Part shown: positions 7,355 to 14,833 of the stretch, piece by piece
Layout of the letters: each line of letters begins with the position of its first letter
Numbering within the stretch: the stretch's first letter is position 1
NCBI GenBank assembly: GCA_964571965.1
Contig: CAZNFQ010000028.1
Span: forward strand, 1-25,520
Origin: Sabulitectum sp964571965
GTDB taxonomy: Bacteria > Fermentibacterota > Fermentibacteria > Fermentibacterales > JCC-6
Direction: 5' to 3'
Length of the DNA: 25,520 nt
Position numbers and translations under genes: made by a program
The notes under the pieces: generated by a model
What the model was told of the DNA's origin: nothing
Databases searched by the model: none
Seen by the model: the letters and a program-made list of their open reading frames with translations, nothing else

Positions 7355-8287
7355 TCAGATGACTGGGTTTTCCACCAGGTTGCGCTGTGTCTGCCAGACA
7401 GCTGCGCTGCCCCGTGTATCAAGATGAACGAAGGGACCATGGGTGGGTATCCACCTGTATGCGGAAGCTCCGCCCACCGCCACTTCCCCTGCGGCTTCAA
7501 GATTCCTTGCAGACTGAACGATTAATTCTCCGTCAAAAACATCTATTCTCTTGTTCCTGTCAAGGTCATCTATAAGACCGTTGGCAGGCCAGCTTTCAAT
7601 CCAGATGTCAGCCGCTGCACCGTAGAGATGGAGACTGAACCCGGTTTCGTTTCCTATTGCTTCATTGTATGCAGGTGTTCTGAAACCGCTTATGCAGTGA
7701 ATCACCCTGGCTTCCGGATAATACACGGATACCTCTTCGAGAACCTGCTCAAGCTTATCCACAAGCCTGGGATCCAGAACCATGTACTGGGGCCAGCTGC
7801 CTTCCGTGTGACACAGAAGGTCACTGAAGGTGAGATGGGTTGAAACCCTTCTCTCGTAATCTTCCGGCCAGAGTTCGATGAAGCCCCTCTCGGGAAGGTG
7901 GTCCCTGCTGTTACCGTCGCCGTAAAAGCCCAGTGGAAATGAATTCAGGGTTGCGGTCCGCACCTGGGCGGGATCCAAAGGAACGATAACGGACCACTGC
8001 TGGACAGAGCTTGAGTCGCTTCCCACAAGGGTGTAGATACCGTGGATTCTGGGAATCTCAATGGTGAATTCCCTTCCGGAACCCTGCAGATCCAATTCGG
8101 TTACGGACCACTGCAGCGAATCATCACAGCTTATGGTAACTTCATCCCCCGGTTCAGCGGTGAAGGCGAGCATGTGATCCCTGAGAATGGTTCCATTCAC
8201 ATAAATGGTAAAACATGAACCGGAGGGTATGGGATCTTCAGCGCCTGAAAACAACAGGAATGAAAGAAATAAAAGAACAATGCTCAA
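7355..8287 (-). CDS. Exported M15-family peptidase (zinc D-Ala-D-Ala carboxypeptidase-like)
   Basis: The 310-residue protein has a signal peptide (residues 1-15), an N-terminal beta-rich region (about 25-105) and a C-terminal peptidase M15-type domain. The latter shows SGFRTPAYNEAIGNETGFSL, then HLYGAAADI with the zinc ligands His 220 and Asp 227, and a final His in FVHLDTRG (about 288). M15 enzymes cut peptidoglycan stem peptides in the periplasm. An insert at about 241-252 (DLDRNKRIDVFD) fits the spacing of a dockerin/EF-hand calcium loop. Start is TTG at 8287 with a strong AAGGGGG site six bases before. It is followed at once by an L,D-transpeptidase, supporting a wall-remodelling role. 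Endopeptidase versus carboxypeptidase activity is unresolved. Confidence 0.85.
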   Translation of the reverse strand: MSIVLLFLSFLLFSGAEDPIPSGSCFTIYVNGTILRDHMLAFTAEPGDEVTISCDDSLQWSVTELDLQGSGREFTIEIPRIHGIYTLVGSDSSSVQQWSVIVPLDPAQVRTATLNSFPLGFYGDGNSRDHLPERGFIELWPEDYERRVSTHLTFSDLLCHTEGSWPQYMVLDPRLVDKLEQVLEEVSVYYPEARVIHCISGFRTPAYNEAIGNETGFSLHLYGAAADIWIESWPANGLIDDLDRNKRIDVFDGELIVQSARNLEAAGEVAVGGASAYRWIPTHGPFVHLDTRGSAAVWQTQRNLVENPVI

Positions 8288-8308
8288 GCGGTTCCCCCTT
8301 ACTAAATC

Positions 8309-8929
8309 CTACCAGCCACCGGTAATATACACACGCCGGCTGTGAACTCTCAGTCTGCCCTGGCAGTGGGCCTTCACCGCCATGGGGTAAATGCGGTGTT
8401 CCTGCTGGAGTATTCTATCTGCCAGTGTGTCCCGGGTGTCGTTTTCAAGGACCGGAACCGGGCTCTGAATGATCACAGGTCCCGTATCTGTTCCCGCATC
8501 CACGTAGTGAACGGTGCAGCCGGTGATTCTGACGCCGTAATCGAAGGCCTGACCCTGGGCATCCAGACCGGGAAAGGAAGGGAGCAGAGACGGATGAATA
8601 TTCATGATCCTTCCGGAAAAAGCTTCAAGAAGAGGCCCCTTGAGGATCCGCATGAAGCCGGCAAGGCAAACCAGTTCAATTCCCCTTTCAATGAGGAATT
8701 CAGTCCATTTAAGCTCTTCATCCTCGGCAAATCTGGTTCTGAACCTGCCGGGGTACATATACACACCTTCAACACCAAGTTCTTCAGCCAGTTCCAGTGC
8801 TCTGCATCCGGGTGTATCAGTAAGAAGAAGATCTATCCTTCCCGGGGATGTGTCACCCTGCGCAAGGGCTCTGAAGTTGGATCCTGTTCCCGATGCGAGT
8901 ACAGCAGTTCTAACCGCGTCCTCTGCCAC
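8309..8929 (-). CDS. purN: Phosphoribosylglycinamide formyltransferase (GAR transformylase 1)
   Basis: PurN formylates glycinamide ribonucleotide with 10-formyltetrahydrofolate in step 3 of purine synthesis. Landmarks are VLASGTGSNF at the N-terminus, MNIHPSLLPSFPG with the catalytic Asn and His, and VDAGTDTGPVI with the catalytic Asp. AAGGAG at 8941-8936 sits directly against an ATG (8935) but six bases before an in-frame GTG (8929), so GTG is the likelier start (206 residues). The start region overlaps the end of the barrel-protein gene by 20 bases. No other purine genes are present, so it appears separated from a pur cluster. Confidence 0.93.
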   Translation of the reverse strand: MAEDAVRTAVLASGTGSNFRALAQGDTSPGRIDLLLTDTPGCRALELAEELGVEGVYMYPGRFRTRFAEDEELKWTEFLIERGIELVCLAGFMRILKGPLLEAFSGRIMNIHPSLLPSFPGLDAQGQAFDYGVRITGCTVHYVDAGTDTGPVIIQSPVPVLENDTRDTLADRILQQEHRIYPMAVKAHCQGRLRVHSRRVYITGGW

Positions 8930-10143
8930 TCTCATCTCCTTCCGGTGATTCAGGGGGCCGGTCTGTGAATGCCCAGGTAATACCGAAGGACCAGCTCCTT
9001 TCATATGAATCAGTTATGTCTTCCATACCAGCAGCTATGGAGAAGGGAAGCAGGGTAAAACCAATGACCCCGTCCAGCGTGGTTTCCCGGTCTCCTGCCG
9101 AATCCACTCCGAAGCATAGCCTTGGTCCAGCCTCAAGTCTTCCCCTGTACCAGTCATAGCCCAGAAGAACATGACAGTTCAGCTCCAGTGAATCGGAATC
9201 GAAGAACCACCCTCCAGCGGCTTTCCCTCTGAGTATTCCCGTGGAAGCACTGATATCCGCAGCCACCGCAGGATCCTCCATGAACCGCCCGGTCAAGGTG
9301 AAGGATTCATGGCGAATGGAAACCGCCTGGAAGGCATCGGCTCCCGACGGATTCGAATAAACCGCTGAGAAGATAACGTCTCCGGGATTCCAGCTTATTC
9401 CTCCCCAGCAGCCTGCCCGGCTTCCGGTGAGATCACCTGCTGCAATGAACTTGAAGTCACCTGCAGGTAGAACAACCTCTCCTGCACCTCTGTACTCTGC
9501 GGCTGAATCAGCGTAGGCAACCGCTGCACCAAGTTCGGCGTCCAGGGGTCCAACCGCACCCCTGATGCCCCCAAGCAGCTCAGGTCGCCGGTCTCCGGGG
9601 GAAAGTCTTGCAAATCCCGCCCTGGCGTAATACACTGATGAGCTCCACCCGGTCCAGGCACCCCAGCCGTAATCGTTTCCCTGCCAGCTGGACGATCTGA
9701 GACTGAGACTGCCCCTCTTCAGCAGAGCTGACTGCAGGGATACGGAATCATCCCTCATCATACCAAAATTGCCTGAGATCCCTGCTGGAAGAGGTCTGGA
9801 AAGCTCGAATGAATAACGGCTGTGATCCATTGTGTTCTGTATGAGCCCGATTCTGGACAGACTGGAAGAGTCCTGCATTTCAGCGTCGGCAATATTCGTG
9901 CACCACCTTCCGCCTCCCCATATACCGCTCTCCAGAGGGTCTGTNNNNNNNNNNAGGCCATGGCAGCTCAGATGGAAGAGAACCGAAAGCGGTCATGGGA
10001 AGTCCCTCCGTTAAAACAGGAGCCAATCCGCCTGAAATGATGTAATCCGCAGAGCATTCCCAGCTGTGTCGCGTCTGGAGGAGTGTATACCAGTCAGATG
10101 CGTCCTGAACGGGAGCGGCTATAAGGAACAGAAGGGAAATCAA
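8910..10143 (-). CDS. Exported beta-barrel-like protein, split by assembly gap
   Basis: I do not recognise the family. The 5' part (TTG at 10143, strong GGGAGGG site, TTGA overlap with pgi) encodes a signal peptide, MISLLFLIAAPVQDAS, and about 63 codons before the gap. After the gap, a reading frame open from the gap edge to 8910 encodes over 340 residues. The two parts are in different frames across the ten Ns, which fits an arbitrary gap size and not a broken gene. The 3' part is Gly, Ser and aromatic rich, with many short alternating strands (for example WSFGITWAF), like outer-membrane barrels. The last strand ends near WAF but is followed by a charged 18-residue tail that overlaps the purN start. 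An outer-membrane location is inferred. Confidence 0.7.
9945..9954. other. Assembly gap (10 N)
   Basis: Ten consecutive unknown bases interrupt the barrel-protein gene. The flanking reading frames do not match across exactly ten bases, so the true length is probably different. A repeat-rich or low-coverage stretch of the gene may be missing here. Confidence 0.98.
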
Positions 10144-11375
10144 TATCCCTCCCTGCCCATGGCTTTGTAAGTGAGTACCTTTCCCCTCTCCACACCGGGC
10201 TGATCAAGGGGATCAACGTTCAGAGCCAGACCGCAGAGAACAGTTGCGATCTCCAGCGCCATGAACAGCTGACCGAGGTATTCCCCGTTCACTTCGGGTA
10301 TTTTTATTCCTGAAACGGGAATTCCTCTTTCTGTAAGGGCTTCAGCCGTTGCACGGGCTTCAGCCCACCTTAACTCGTCGGGACTCCGGCCCTGGAGGTA
10401 AGACATTGAAGGAATGTGGCTGAATTCCCCATGGGAAGGTTTTGTACTGGAATTGAACCCTTCGGAAACAATTGTCACAGTTTTGTCCAGGGGACCCTCC
10501 ATGAAGAGCTGTACCAGGGAATGCTGGTCCCCGGGACCCCTGCAGGCAAGGGGTGTCTGGCCCTTGTTCACGGTTTTCCCGTTGAGATCCCTGGCTTTGC
10601 CGAGACTCTCCGCCCACAGCTGTGAAAACCATAATGCCGTCTGATACAGCAGATCCGTATAGGGCATGAACACATGAACAGGGTGTGTGGAAAACCTCGA
10701 AAGAAATGCTCCCGCAACACTTGCAGCGAGGCTGTCAGAACCTTTTTGAAGAAAATCGCTGCGCACTGCGGAGGCCCCGGACATTATGGCCTCCGTATCT
10801 ATTCCAGCGAAGGCTCCGGGAAAGATTCCCACAGGGGAAAGAACACTGAACCGTCCGCCTACGTTGGATGGAACCGGCAGGGTGTCCCAACCCTTTTCAA
10901 CGGCGAGTTTCCTGAGATGACCCTTTTCAGGATCAGTTACGGCGATCACAGGAGCCTGATCCCCCAGAAGTCTTCTCAGCTCCATGAAGATAGAGAGGGT
11001 TTCAGCGGTTCCGCCGGACTTGGTTATTACGCACAGTGCTGATCTTCCCGGTTGTCTTTCCTCTACTGCACGGGCTATTAACCGGGCATCCGGCGAATCA
11101 ATAAGACAGATCCCTCCCCGGGAAGCTGGAAAAGCAGAGAGCATTGCCTGCAGCCCAAGGGATGAACCGCCTATTCCAGCAACGAATAGTGTATCGAATT
11201 CTCCGGAGTATTTACCGGCTTTGGCAACGGCTTCCCGGCTAAGGTCCTTCATCACAGGCAGTTCCATGAAACCCAGTTTTCCTGAACTTTTCCAGTGATG
11301 GAAAAGATCAAGCGTGCTGGCGGTGATCGGTTCCCAGCTGTAGCCGGTGCTGAATTCAAAAAGCTTCGATGTCAA
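10140..11375 (-). CDS. pgi: Glucose-6-phosphate isomerase
   Basis: Interconverts glucose-6-phosphate and fructose-6-phosphate in glycolysis and gluconeogenesis. The 411-residue protein has the two SIS domains of the family. The phosphate-binding GIGGSSLG (67-74), the ITKSGGTAET segment, and the C-terminal LDQPGVERGK signature with its catalytic Lys are all visible. At 411 residues it is shorter than the enterobacterial form (about 550) and closer to the short bacterial type. Start is TTG at 11375, with GGGAGG five bases upstream. It heads the minus-strand run and diverges from msrBA; an inverted repeat with a -10-like centre lies just upstream. Confidence 0.94.
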   Translation of the reverse strand: MTSKLFEFSTGYSWEPITASTLDLFHHWKSSGKLGFMELPVMKDLSREAVAKAGKYSGEFDTLFVAGIGGSSLGLQAMLSAFPASRGGICLIDSPDARLIARAVEERQPGRSALCVITKSGGTAETLSIFMELRRLLGDQAPVIAVTDPEKGHLRKLAVEKGWDTLPVPSNVGGRFSVLSPVGIFPGAFAGIDTEAIMSGASAVRSDFLQKGSDSLAASVAGAFLSRFSTHPVHVFMPYTDLLYQTALWFSQLWAESLGKARDLNGKTVNKGQTPLACRGPGDQHSLVQLFMEGPLDKTVTIVSEGFNSSTKPSHGEFSHIPSMSYLQGRSPDELRWAEARATAEALTERGIPVSGIKIPEVNGEYLGQLFMALEIATVLCGLALNVDPLDQPGVERGKVLTYKAMGREGY

Positions 11376-11403
11376 TTTTTCCTCCCTGCAGGCTCAAGTT
11401 ACA

Positions 11404-11424
11404 CCCGGTGAAATATACACCGGG
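11404..11424. promoter_or_regulatory. Perfect inverted repeat around a -10-like element between pgi and msrBA
   Basis: CCCGGTG (11404-11410) and CACCGGG (11418-11424) are perfect inverted arms separated by seven bases, AAATATA. On the minus strand the centre contains TATATT (11417-11412), a good -10 element for pgi that would start RNA about 28 bases before the TTG. The -35 at 17-base spacing (CTGCGT) is weak, which fits an activator-dependent or otherwise regulated promoter. The repeat could be an operator for pgi, msrBA or both. There is no T-tract to suggest a terminator. Confidence 0.4.
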
Positions 11425-11474
11425 GAACCGGCAGACGCAGAGGTTTGTATTCATGGGTGAAACAGGAGGAAAAA

Positions 11475-12404
11475 ATGATGAAAACTGCGCTTTTTGCCAT
11501 ATCCGTGATTACAGCCGGTCTGCTGGCTGCATCACTGTCAGATGGAGAAGATCAAATGGGATACAGAGAACTCACCCCTGAAGAGGAATACGTCATTGTA
11601 CACGGAGGTACGGAGAGGCCATTCACGGGGCAGTATACAGACGCCTTCGAGAACGGTGTATATACATGCAGAAGATGCGGAGCAATGCTTTTTGAGTCAG
11701 AAAGCAAGTTCAGGGCCCACTGCGGATGGCCCGCCTTCGACGATGCCATAGAAGGTGCGGTGGATGAACTGCCGGATGCTGACGGCATGCGAACCGAGAT
11801 AAGATGCGCCGAATGCGGAGCCCATCTCGGCCACGTATTCACAGGAGAAGGATACACGGAAACGGATACAAGACACTGCGTAAATTCGATTTCCATGGAT
11901 TTCATACCCGCGGAGAACCTGGAGACAGCCTATTTCGCAGGTGGCTGCTTCTGGGGCATCGAACACACATTCGACGGTACTGAAGGAGTACTGGACGCTG
12001 TTTCAGGTTATATGGGAGGAACCATGGAATCGCCTTCCTACAGTGATGTATGCAGCGGTATCACCGGACATGCTGAAACTGTAAGGGTTGTTTTTGACAA
12101 CCGCAGGGTTTCCTACGAGGAACTTGCAAAGATATTCTTCGAGATCCACGACCCGACCCAGTACAACCGTCAGGGTGTGGATATCGGCACCCAGTACCGT
12201 TCTGCTGTTTTTTACACGAATGAAGCCCAGCTTGAAACCCTTGAGAGCCTTGTATCCATTCTGGAAGACCAGGGTCTTCAGGTTACCACTGAGATCGAAC
12301 CGGCGGATGTTTTCCACCCTGCGGAAGACTATCACCAGAACTACTTCGAAGAAAACGGAGTCAGGGGATCATGTCATGTGCGCGTGAGCAGATTTCCCCG
12401 GTGA
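11475..12404 (+). CDS. msrBA: Exported peptide-methionine sulfoxide reductase MsrB-MsrA fusion
   Basis: Reduces both stereoisomers of methionine sulfoxide in proteins. The 309-residue protein starts at ATG 11475, five bases after AGGAGG, and has a signal peptide (about residues 1-21). The MsrB domain comes first (about 28-147), with zinc pairs CRRC (65-68) and CAEC (111-114) and the catalytic Cys 135 in RHCVNS. The MsrA domain follows (about 150-305), with catalytic Cys 158 in GGCFWG and a closing YHQNYFEENG. The B-then-A order is the reverse of many fusions. Export implies repair of envelope proteins, with electrons from a periplasmic partner that is not visible here. The stop shares a TGATCA with the opposing gene. 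Confidence 0.94.
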   Translation: MMKTALFAISVITAGLLAASLSDGEDQMGYRELTPEEEYVIVHGGTERPFTGQYTDAFENGVYTCRRCGAMLFESESKFRAHCGWPAFDDAIEGAVDELPDADGMRTEIRCAECGAHLGHVFTGEGYTETDTRHCVNSISMDFIPAENLETAYFAGGCFWGIEHTFDGTEGVLDAVSGYMGGTMESPSYSDVCSGITGHAETVRVVFDNRRVSYEELAKIFFEIHDPTQYNRQGVDIGTQYRSAVFYTNEAQLETLESLVSILEDQGLQVTTEIEPADVFHPAEDYHQNYFEENGVRGSCHVRVSRFPR

Positions 12405-13187
12405 TCAGTCCCACCCTGAAAGGATAAGTGAGTCCAGTGGAACAGGTGAATAAACGGTTCGAGTCCCGTTTGCGTTGGCTGTAACGGTGACATGCAGGGT
12501 ATCACCGCCTGCGGTTACCAGAAAAGTGGCAAGTCCCTCCTCATGAATGAAGTGAGAGGCCACGGTATAGAAACCGGCAATACTCATGGAATCTCCGGGG
12601 AATGGTCCGTTTACCCTGAGCCCTCCGGATGGAAGCCTCATGCCTTCAACTTCATCGGGCCAGACAAGATGTCCTGTTCCCGGCATGATCACGAAAACAG
12701 AGTCAGAGGGCGGGCCGGTTACCGATGCAATGGTATCACCCGGCTGAATTTCATCGCCTGGGTAAACCCTGAGGTCAGCCCTTCCGCCTGCGCCGTAGAT
12801 AACGGGTACATAAACGGAAGAATCAGCAAGAACCGCCCTGAGGCTGTCTGCGAAACCGGAATCACCGGTTGCCACGGCAAAGTGCAGCTCCATGGTCAAC
12901 CTGTCGGTTTCGATCTCGAGGAACGGGTCGGATCCCAGAGCAGCAGTGTCGCCTGCCTCAACGATTTCATCACTGTATGTTTCGAGAATCTTCAGGGGAG
13001 AATCTCCGGACCACAAGAGATAACTTTCCAGGGAATCCGGTCTTTCCACCCGGAAGGCAGCTGCTTTTTCCGCGAAACCTTCCGGGGATCCTGTATCGGT
13101 GAAAATCTCTCTGGAGGGTTCCCCGCCGCAACCAACGCAGAAAAGAACTGGACAGATGATGATCAATGAAATAGAATTCCTATCCAT
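12405..13187 (-). CDS. Putative lipoprotein of unknown function
   Basis: I do not recognise this 260-residue protein. The N-terminus is hydrophobic and ends in CVGCGG, so Cys near residue 19 could be lipidated, but the residue at -3 is Cys, not the usual Leu, so the lipobox is imperfect. The mature part is acidic and beta-rich. The central stretch VYPGDEIQPGDTIASVTGPP (about residues 140-160) resembles the pattern of biotinyl/lipoyl-like or HlyD adaptor hairpins; this is weak evidence. Start ATG 13187 has AAAGGA six bases upstream. It diverges from the lipoprotein at 13230 across 42 bases and ends back-to-back with msrBA. Confidence 0.75.
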   Translation of the reverse strand: MDRNSISLIIICPVLFCVGCGGEPSREIFTDTGSPEGFAEKAAAFRVERPDSLESYLLWSGDSPLKILETYSDEIVEAGDTAALGSDPFLEIETDRLTMELHFAVATGDSGFADSLRAVLADSSVYVPVIYGAGGRADLRVYPGDEIQPGDTIASVTGPPSDSVFVIMPGTGHLVWPDEVEGMRLPSGGLRVNGPFPGDSMSIAGFYTVASHFIHEEGLATFLVTAGGDTLHVTVTANANGTRTVYSPVPLDSLILSGWD

Positions 13188-13229
13188 TCTTAATCCTTTG
13201 AGCTTTCTAAAAAGGCGGTTGATTTCTCA

Positions 13230-13928
13230 ATGAAAAGAATATACATAATATTTGCTTCGGTACTCCTCTTCGGATGCGGCCAGACTGAACAGACAAGCGG
13301 TTTCTTCGTGGGAACCACGTCAGGAAGGGCTTCTGAAACGGTTACGGAGGCTATTTATACACCTTTACAGGAAGTTCAAGCCCCTTCCCCCGACGACTCA
13401 CTTCTCAATTGTTCATTCGAAAGGGTCCTGGACAGACCCTTCGGCCATGATATCCCCTACGATGTCTACGGAGGAGCGCTTCACCTTGACAACGGTTATT
13501 TCGATGATCCCGTAATTCTTCTCACCACGGCAGGGCTTCTAAAGGACGGTATAGTGCAGGCTGAGTTCAACATAACGGATGCTCCCCCCCATGCTGTCTG
13601 CGGCATTGTCCTTCGAGCATCGGGACCGGACGATTTCCTCCTGCTTGGTGTAAACGGAAGGGGTCAGTACACCATTCAGAGGTGCAGGAACGGTCTCTGG
13701 ATACCGGTTATGGGCCTGGACAGTTTCGAGGAATCAAGACTTCTTCCATACCACATCGACCAGGTGGAACTCACAGCCGAGGTTCACGGCAGCTACACCG
13801 ATTTCTCCGTGAACGGACAGCTGATACAGGTGGTGAGAACCGCCGTTCCTCCCACCGGTCAGATCGGTATCTTCATAGACGGCAGAATGAATGCCGAACT
13901 GGACAGAATTACGGTGGTCCCGCTGTGA
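13230..13928 (+). CDS. Lipoprotein with concanavalin-like jelly-roll domain
   Basis: The 232-residue protein begins with a lipoprotein signal, MKRIYIIFASVLLFGC, with a clear lipobox LFGC. Residues about 70-230 show the pattern of DUF1080/LamG-type jelly rolls: GIVQAEFNI, GIVLRASGPDDFLLLGVNG, a DFSVNGQ strand and a closing GQIGIFIDG. These domains usually bind or act on carbohydrates. Catalytic residues cannot be assigned, so a binding module is as likely as an enzyme. It overlaps the deacetylase gene by four bases, so a polysaccharide-related role is reasonable. Start ATG 13230 has only a distant purine-rich site. Confidence 0.78.
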   Translation: MKRIYIIFASVLLFGCGQTEQTSGFFVGTTSGRASETVTEAIYTPLQEVQAPSPDDSLLNCSFERVLDRPFGHDIPYDVYGGALHLDNGYFDDPVILLTTAGLLKDGIVQAEFNITDAPPHAVCGIVLRASGPDDFLLLGVNGRGQYTIQRCRNGLWIPVMGLDSFEESRLLPYHIDQVELTAEVHGSYTDFSVNGQLIQVVRTAVPPTGQIGIFIDGRMNAELDRITVVPL

Positions 13929-14833
13929 GTATGTTAATATTGTTCCTTGCTCTCTATACACCTCTCTGCACCAATGCACCTGCGCTTGAACACGGAGCTG
14001 AACCGGAACCCAGCCAGTATCCCAGCGGGTTTCCCGTTCTTGCCTATCATCAGATATCCAATGTTCAGTCAAAGTATGCAGCAACCCCTTTCAAGCTGAG
14101 AGATGATCTGCAGAGGCTTTATGATGCGGGATTTTTCCTGATACAGCCCTGTGACCTTGAAGATGGTCTTTCCCGGGTCCCCTTTGACAGAAGACCTGTG
14201 ATGATAACCTTCGATGACGGCTGGGAAGACAACTTCAGATATATGGGAGAGGGCTCAGAGAGAACCCTGGACCCCGACTGCGCAGTGGCCATTGTGAACG
14301 ATTTCCTGGAAGAGCATCCGGACTTCGGAAGGGGTGTGGTTTTTTTCATAAGCTGGGACAAGGTTCCGTTCGGAAGCGGCACGGAAGAAAAACTCAACCA
14401 GGTTCTCGATATGGGTCACGCGGTGGGGAACCACACAGCCGACCACACATCCTTCATGGCAATACCCCCTTCCATGTATTCAACTCAGGTTATCCCCGCC
14501 CTTGATTCCTTCAGAAGAAGACTGGGCCTTAGGACCTCTGGAGTAAACACCCTGGCATACCCCGGAGGGAAACTGCCTGCCGTCGCCGGCGCTGAAGAGC
14601 TTCTCAGTGAAATGGAATACCAGGGACGTCCGGCTGTGGTTCAGGGATACCTGGTCGACGGCTCCGTTGAGAATCTCAGCAGGATCTATGAGTCAGGCAT
14701 CCAGGGCAGATACAGAATCAGCAGAATAGATATGGCCCTCTACAGCGTAAACAGGCTGCTGGGCTGGCGAAACATAATGGCAGAGAGCATAGAAAGACCT
14801 TCCATTCACGATCCTCTGCCCTGGCGTCCCTGA
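13925..14833 (+). CDS. Polysaccharide deacetylase (NodB homology domain), exported
   Basis: Metal-dependent deacetylases of this family remove N- or O-acetyl groups from glycans such as peptidoglycan or exopolysaccharide. The protein has a hydrophobic N-terminus. Motif 1 TFDDGWEDN (from residue 95) holds the catalytic base and metal Asp, motif 2 GHAVGNHTADH supplies His 170 and His 174, and LAYPGGK is motif 3. I chose GTG at 13925 (GTGA overlap, GGTGG seven bases before), giving 302 residues; ATG at 13931 is possible. A longer frame reaching back to 13682 lies inside the previous gene and lacks a signal. The stop shares TGATCA with the next gene. The true substrate is unknown. Confidence 0.88.
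   Translation: MSMLILFLALYTPLCTNAPALEHGAEPEPSQYPSGFPVLAYHQISNVQSKYAATPFKLRDDLQRLYDAGFFLIQPCDLEDGLSRVPFDRRPVMITFDDGWEDNFRYMGEGSERTLDPDCAVAIVNDFLEEHPDFGRGVVFFISWDKVPFGSGTEEKLNQVLDMGHAVGNHTADHTSFMAIPPSMYSTQVIPALDSFRRRLGLRTSGVNTLAYPGGKLPAVAGAEELLSEMEYQGRPAVVQGYLVDGSVENLSRIYESGIQGRYRISRIDMALYSVNRLLGWRNIMAESIERPSIHDPLPWRP

Noticed and set aside
8342..8968. Plus-strand open frame (208 codons) opposite purN
   Set aside because: purN has all catalytic motifs on the other strand; this frame is a shadow.
12492..13169. Long plus-strand open frame (225 codons) opposite the putative lipoprotein
   Set aside because: It is antisense to a frame with a signal peptide and a good ribosome-binding site, has no recognisable domain, and looks like a codon-composition shadow.
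13682..13924. Upstream extension of the polysaccharide deacetylase frame
   Set aside because: It lies within the previous lipoprotein gene, would bury the signal sequence, and a GTG at 13925 with GTGA overlap explains the start.
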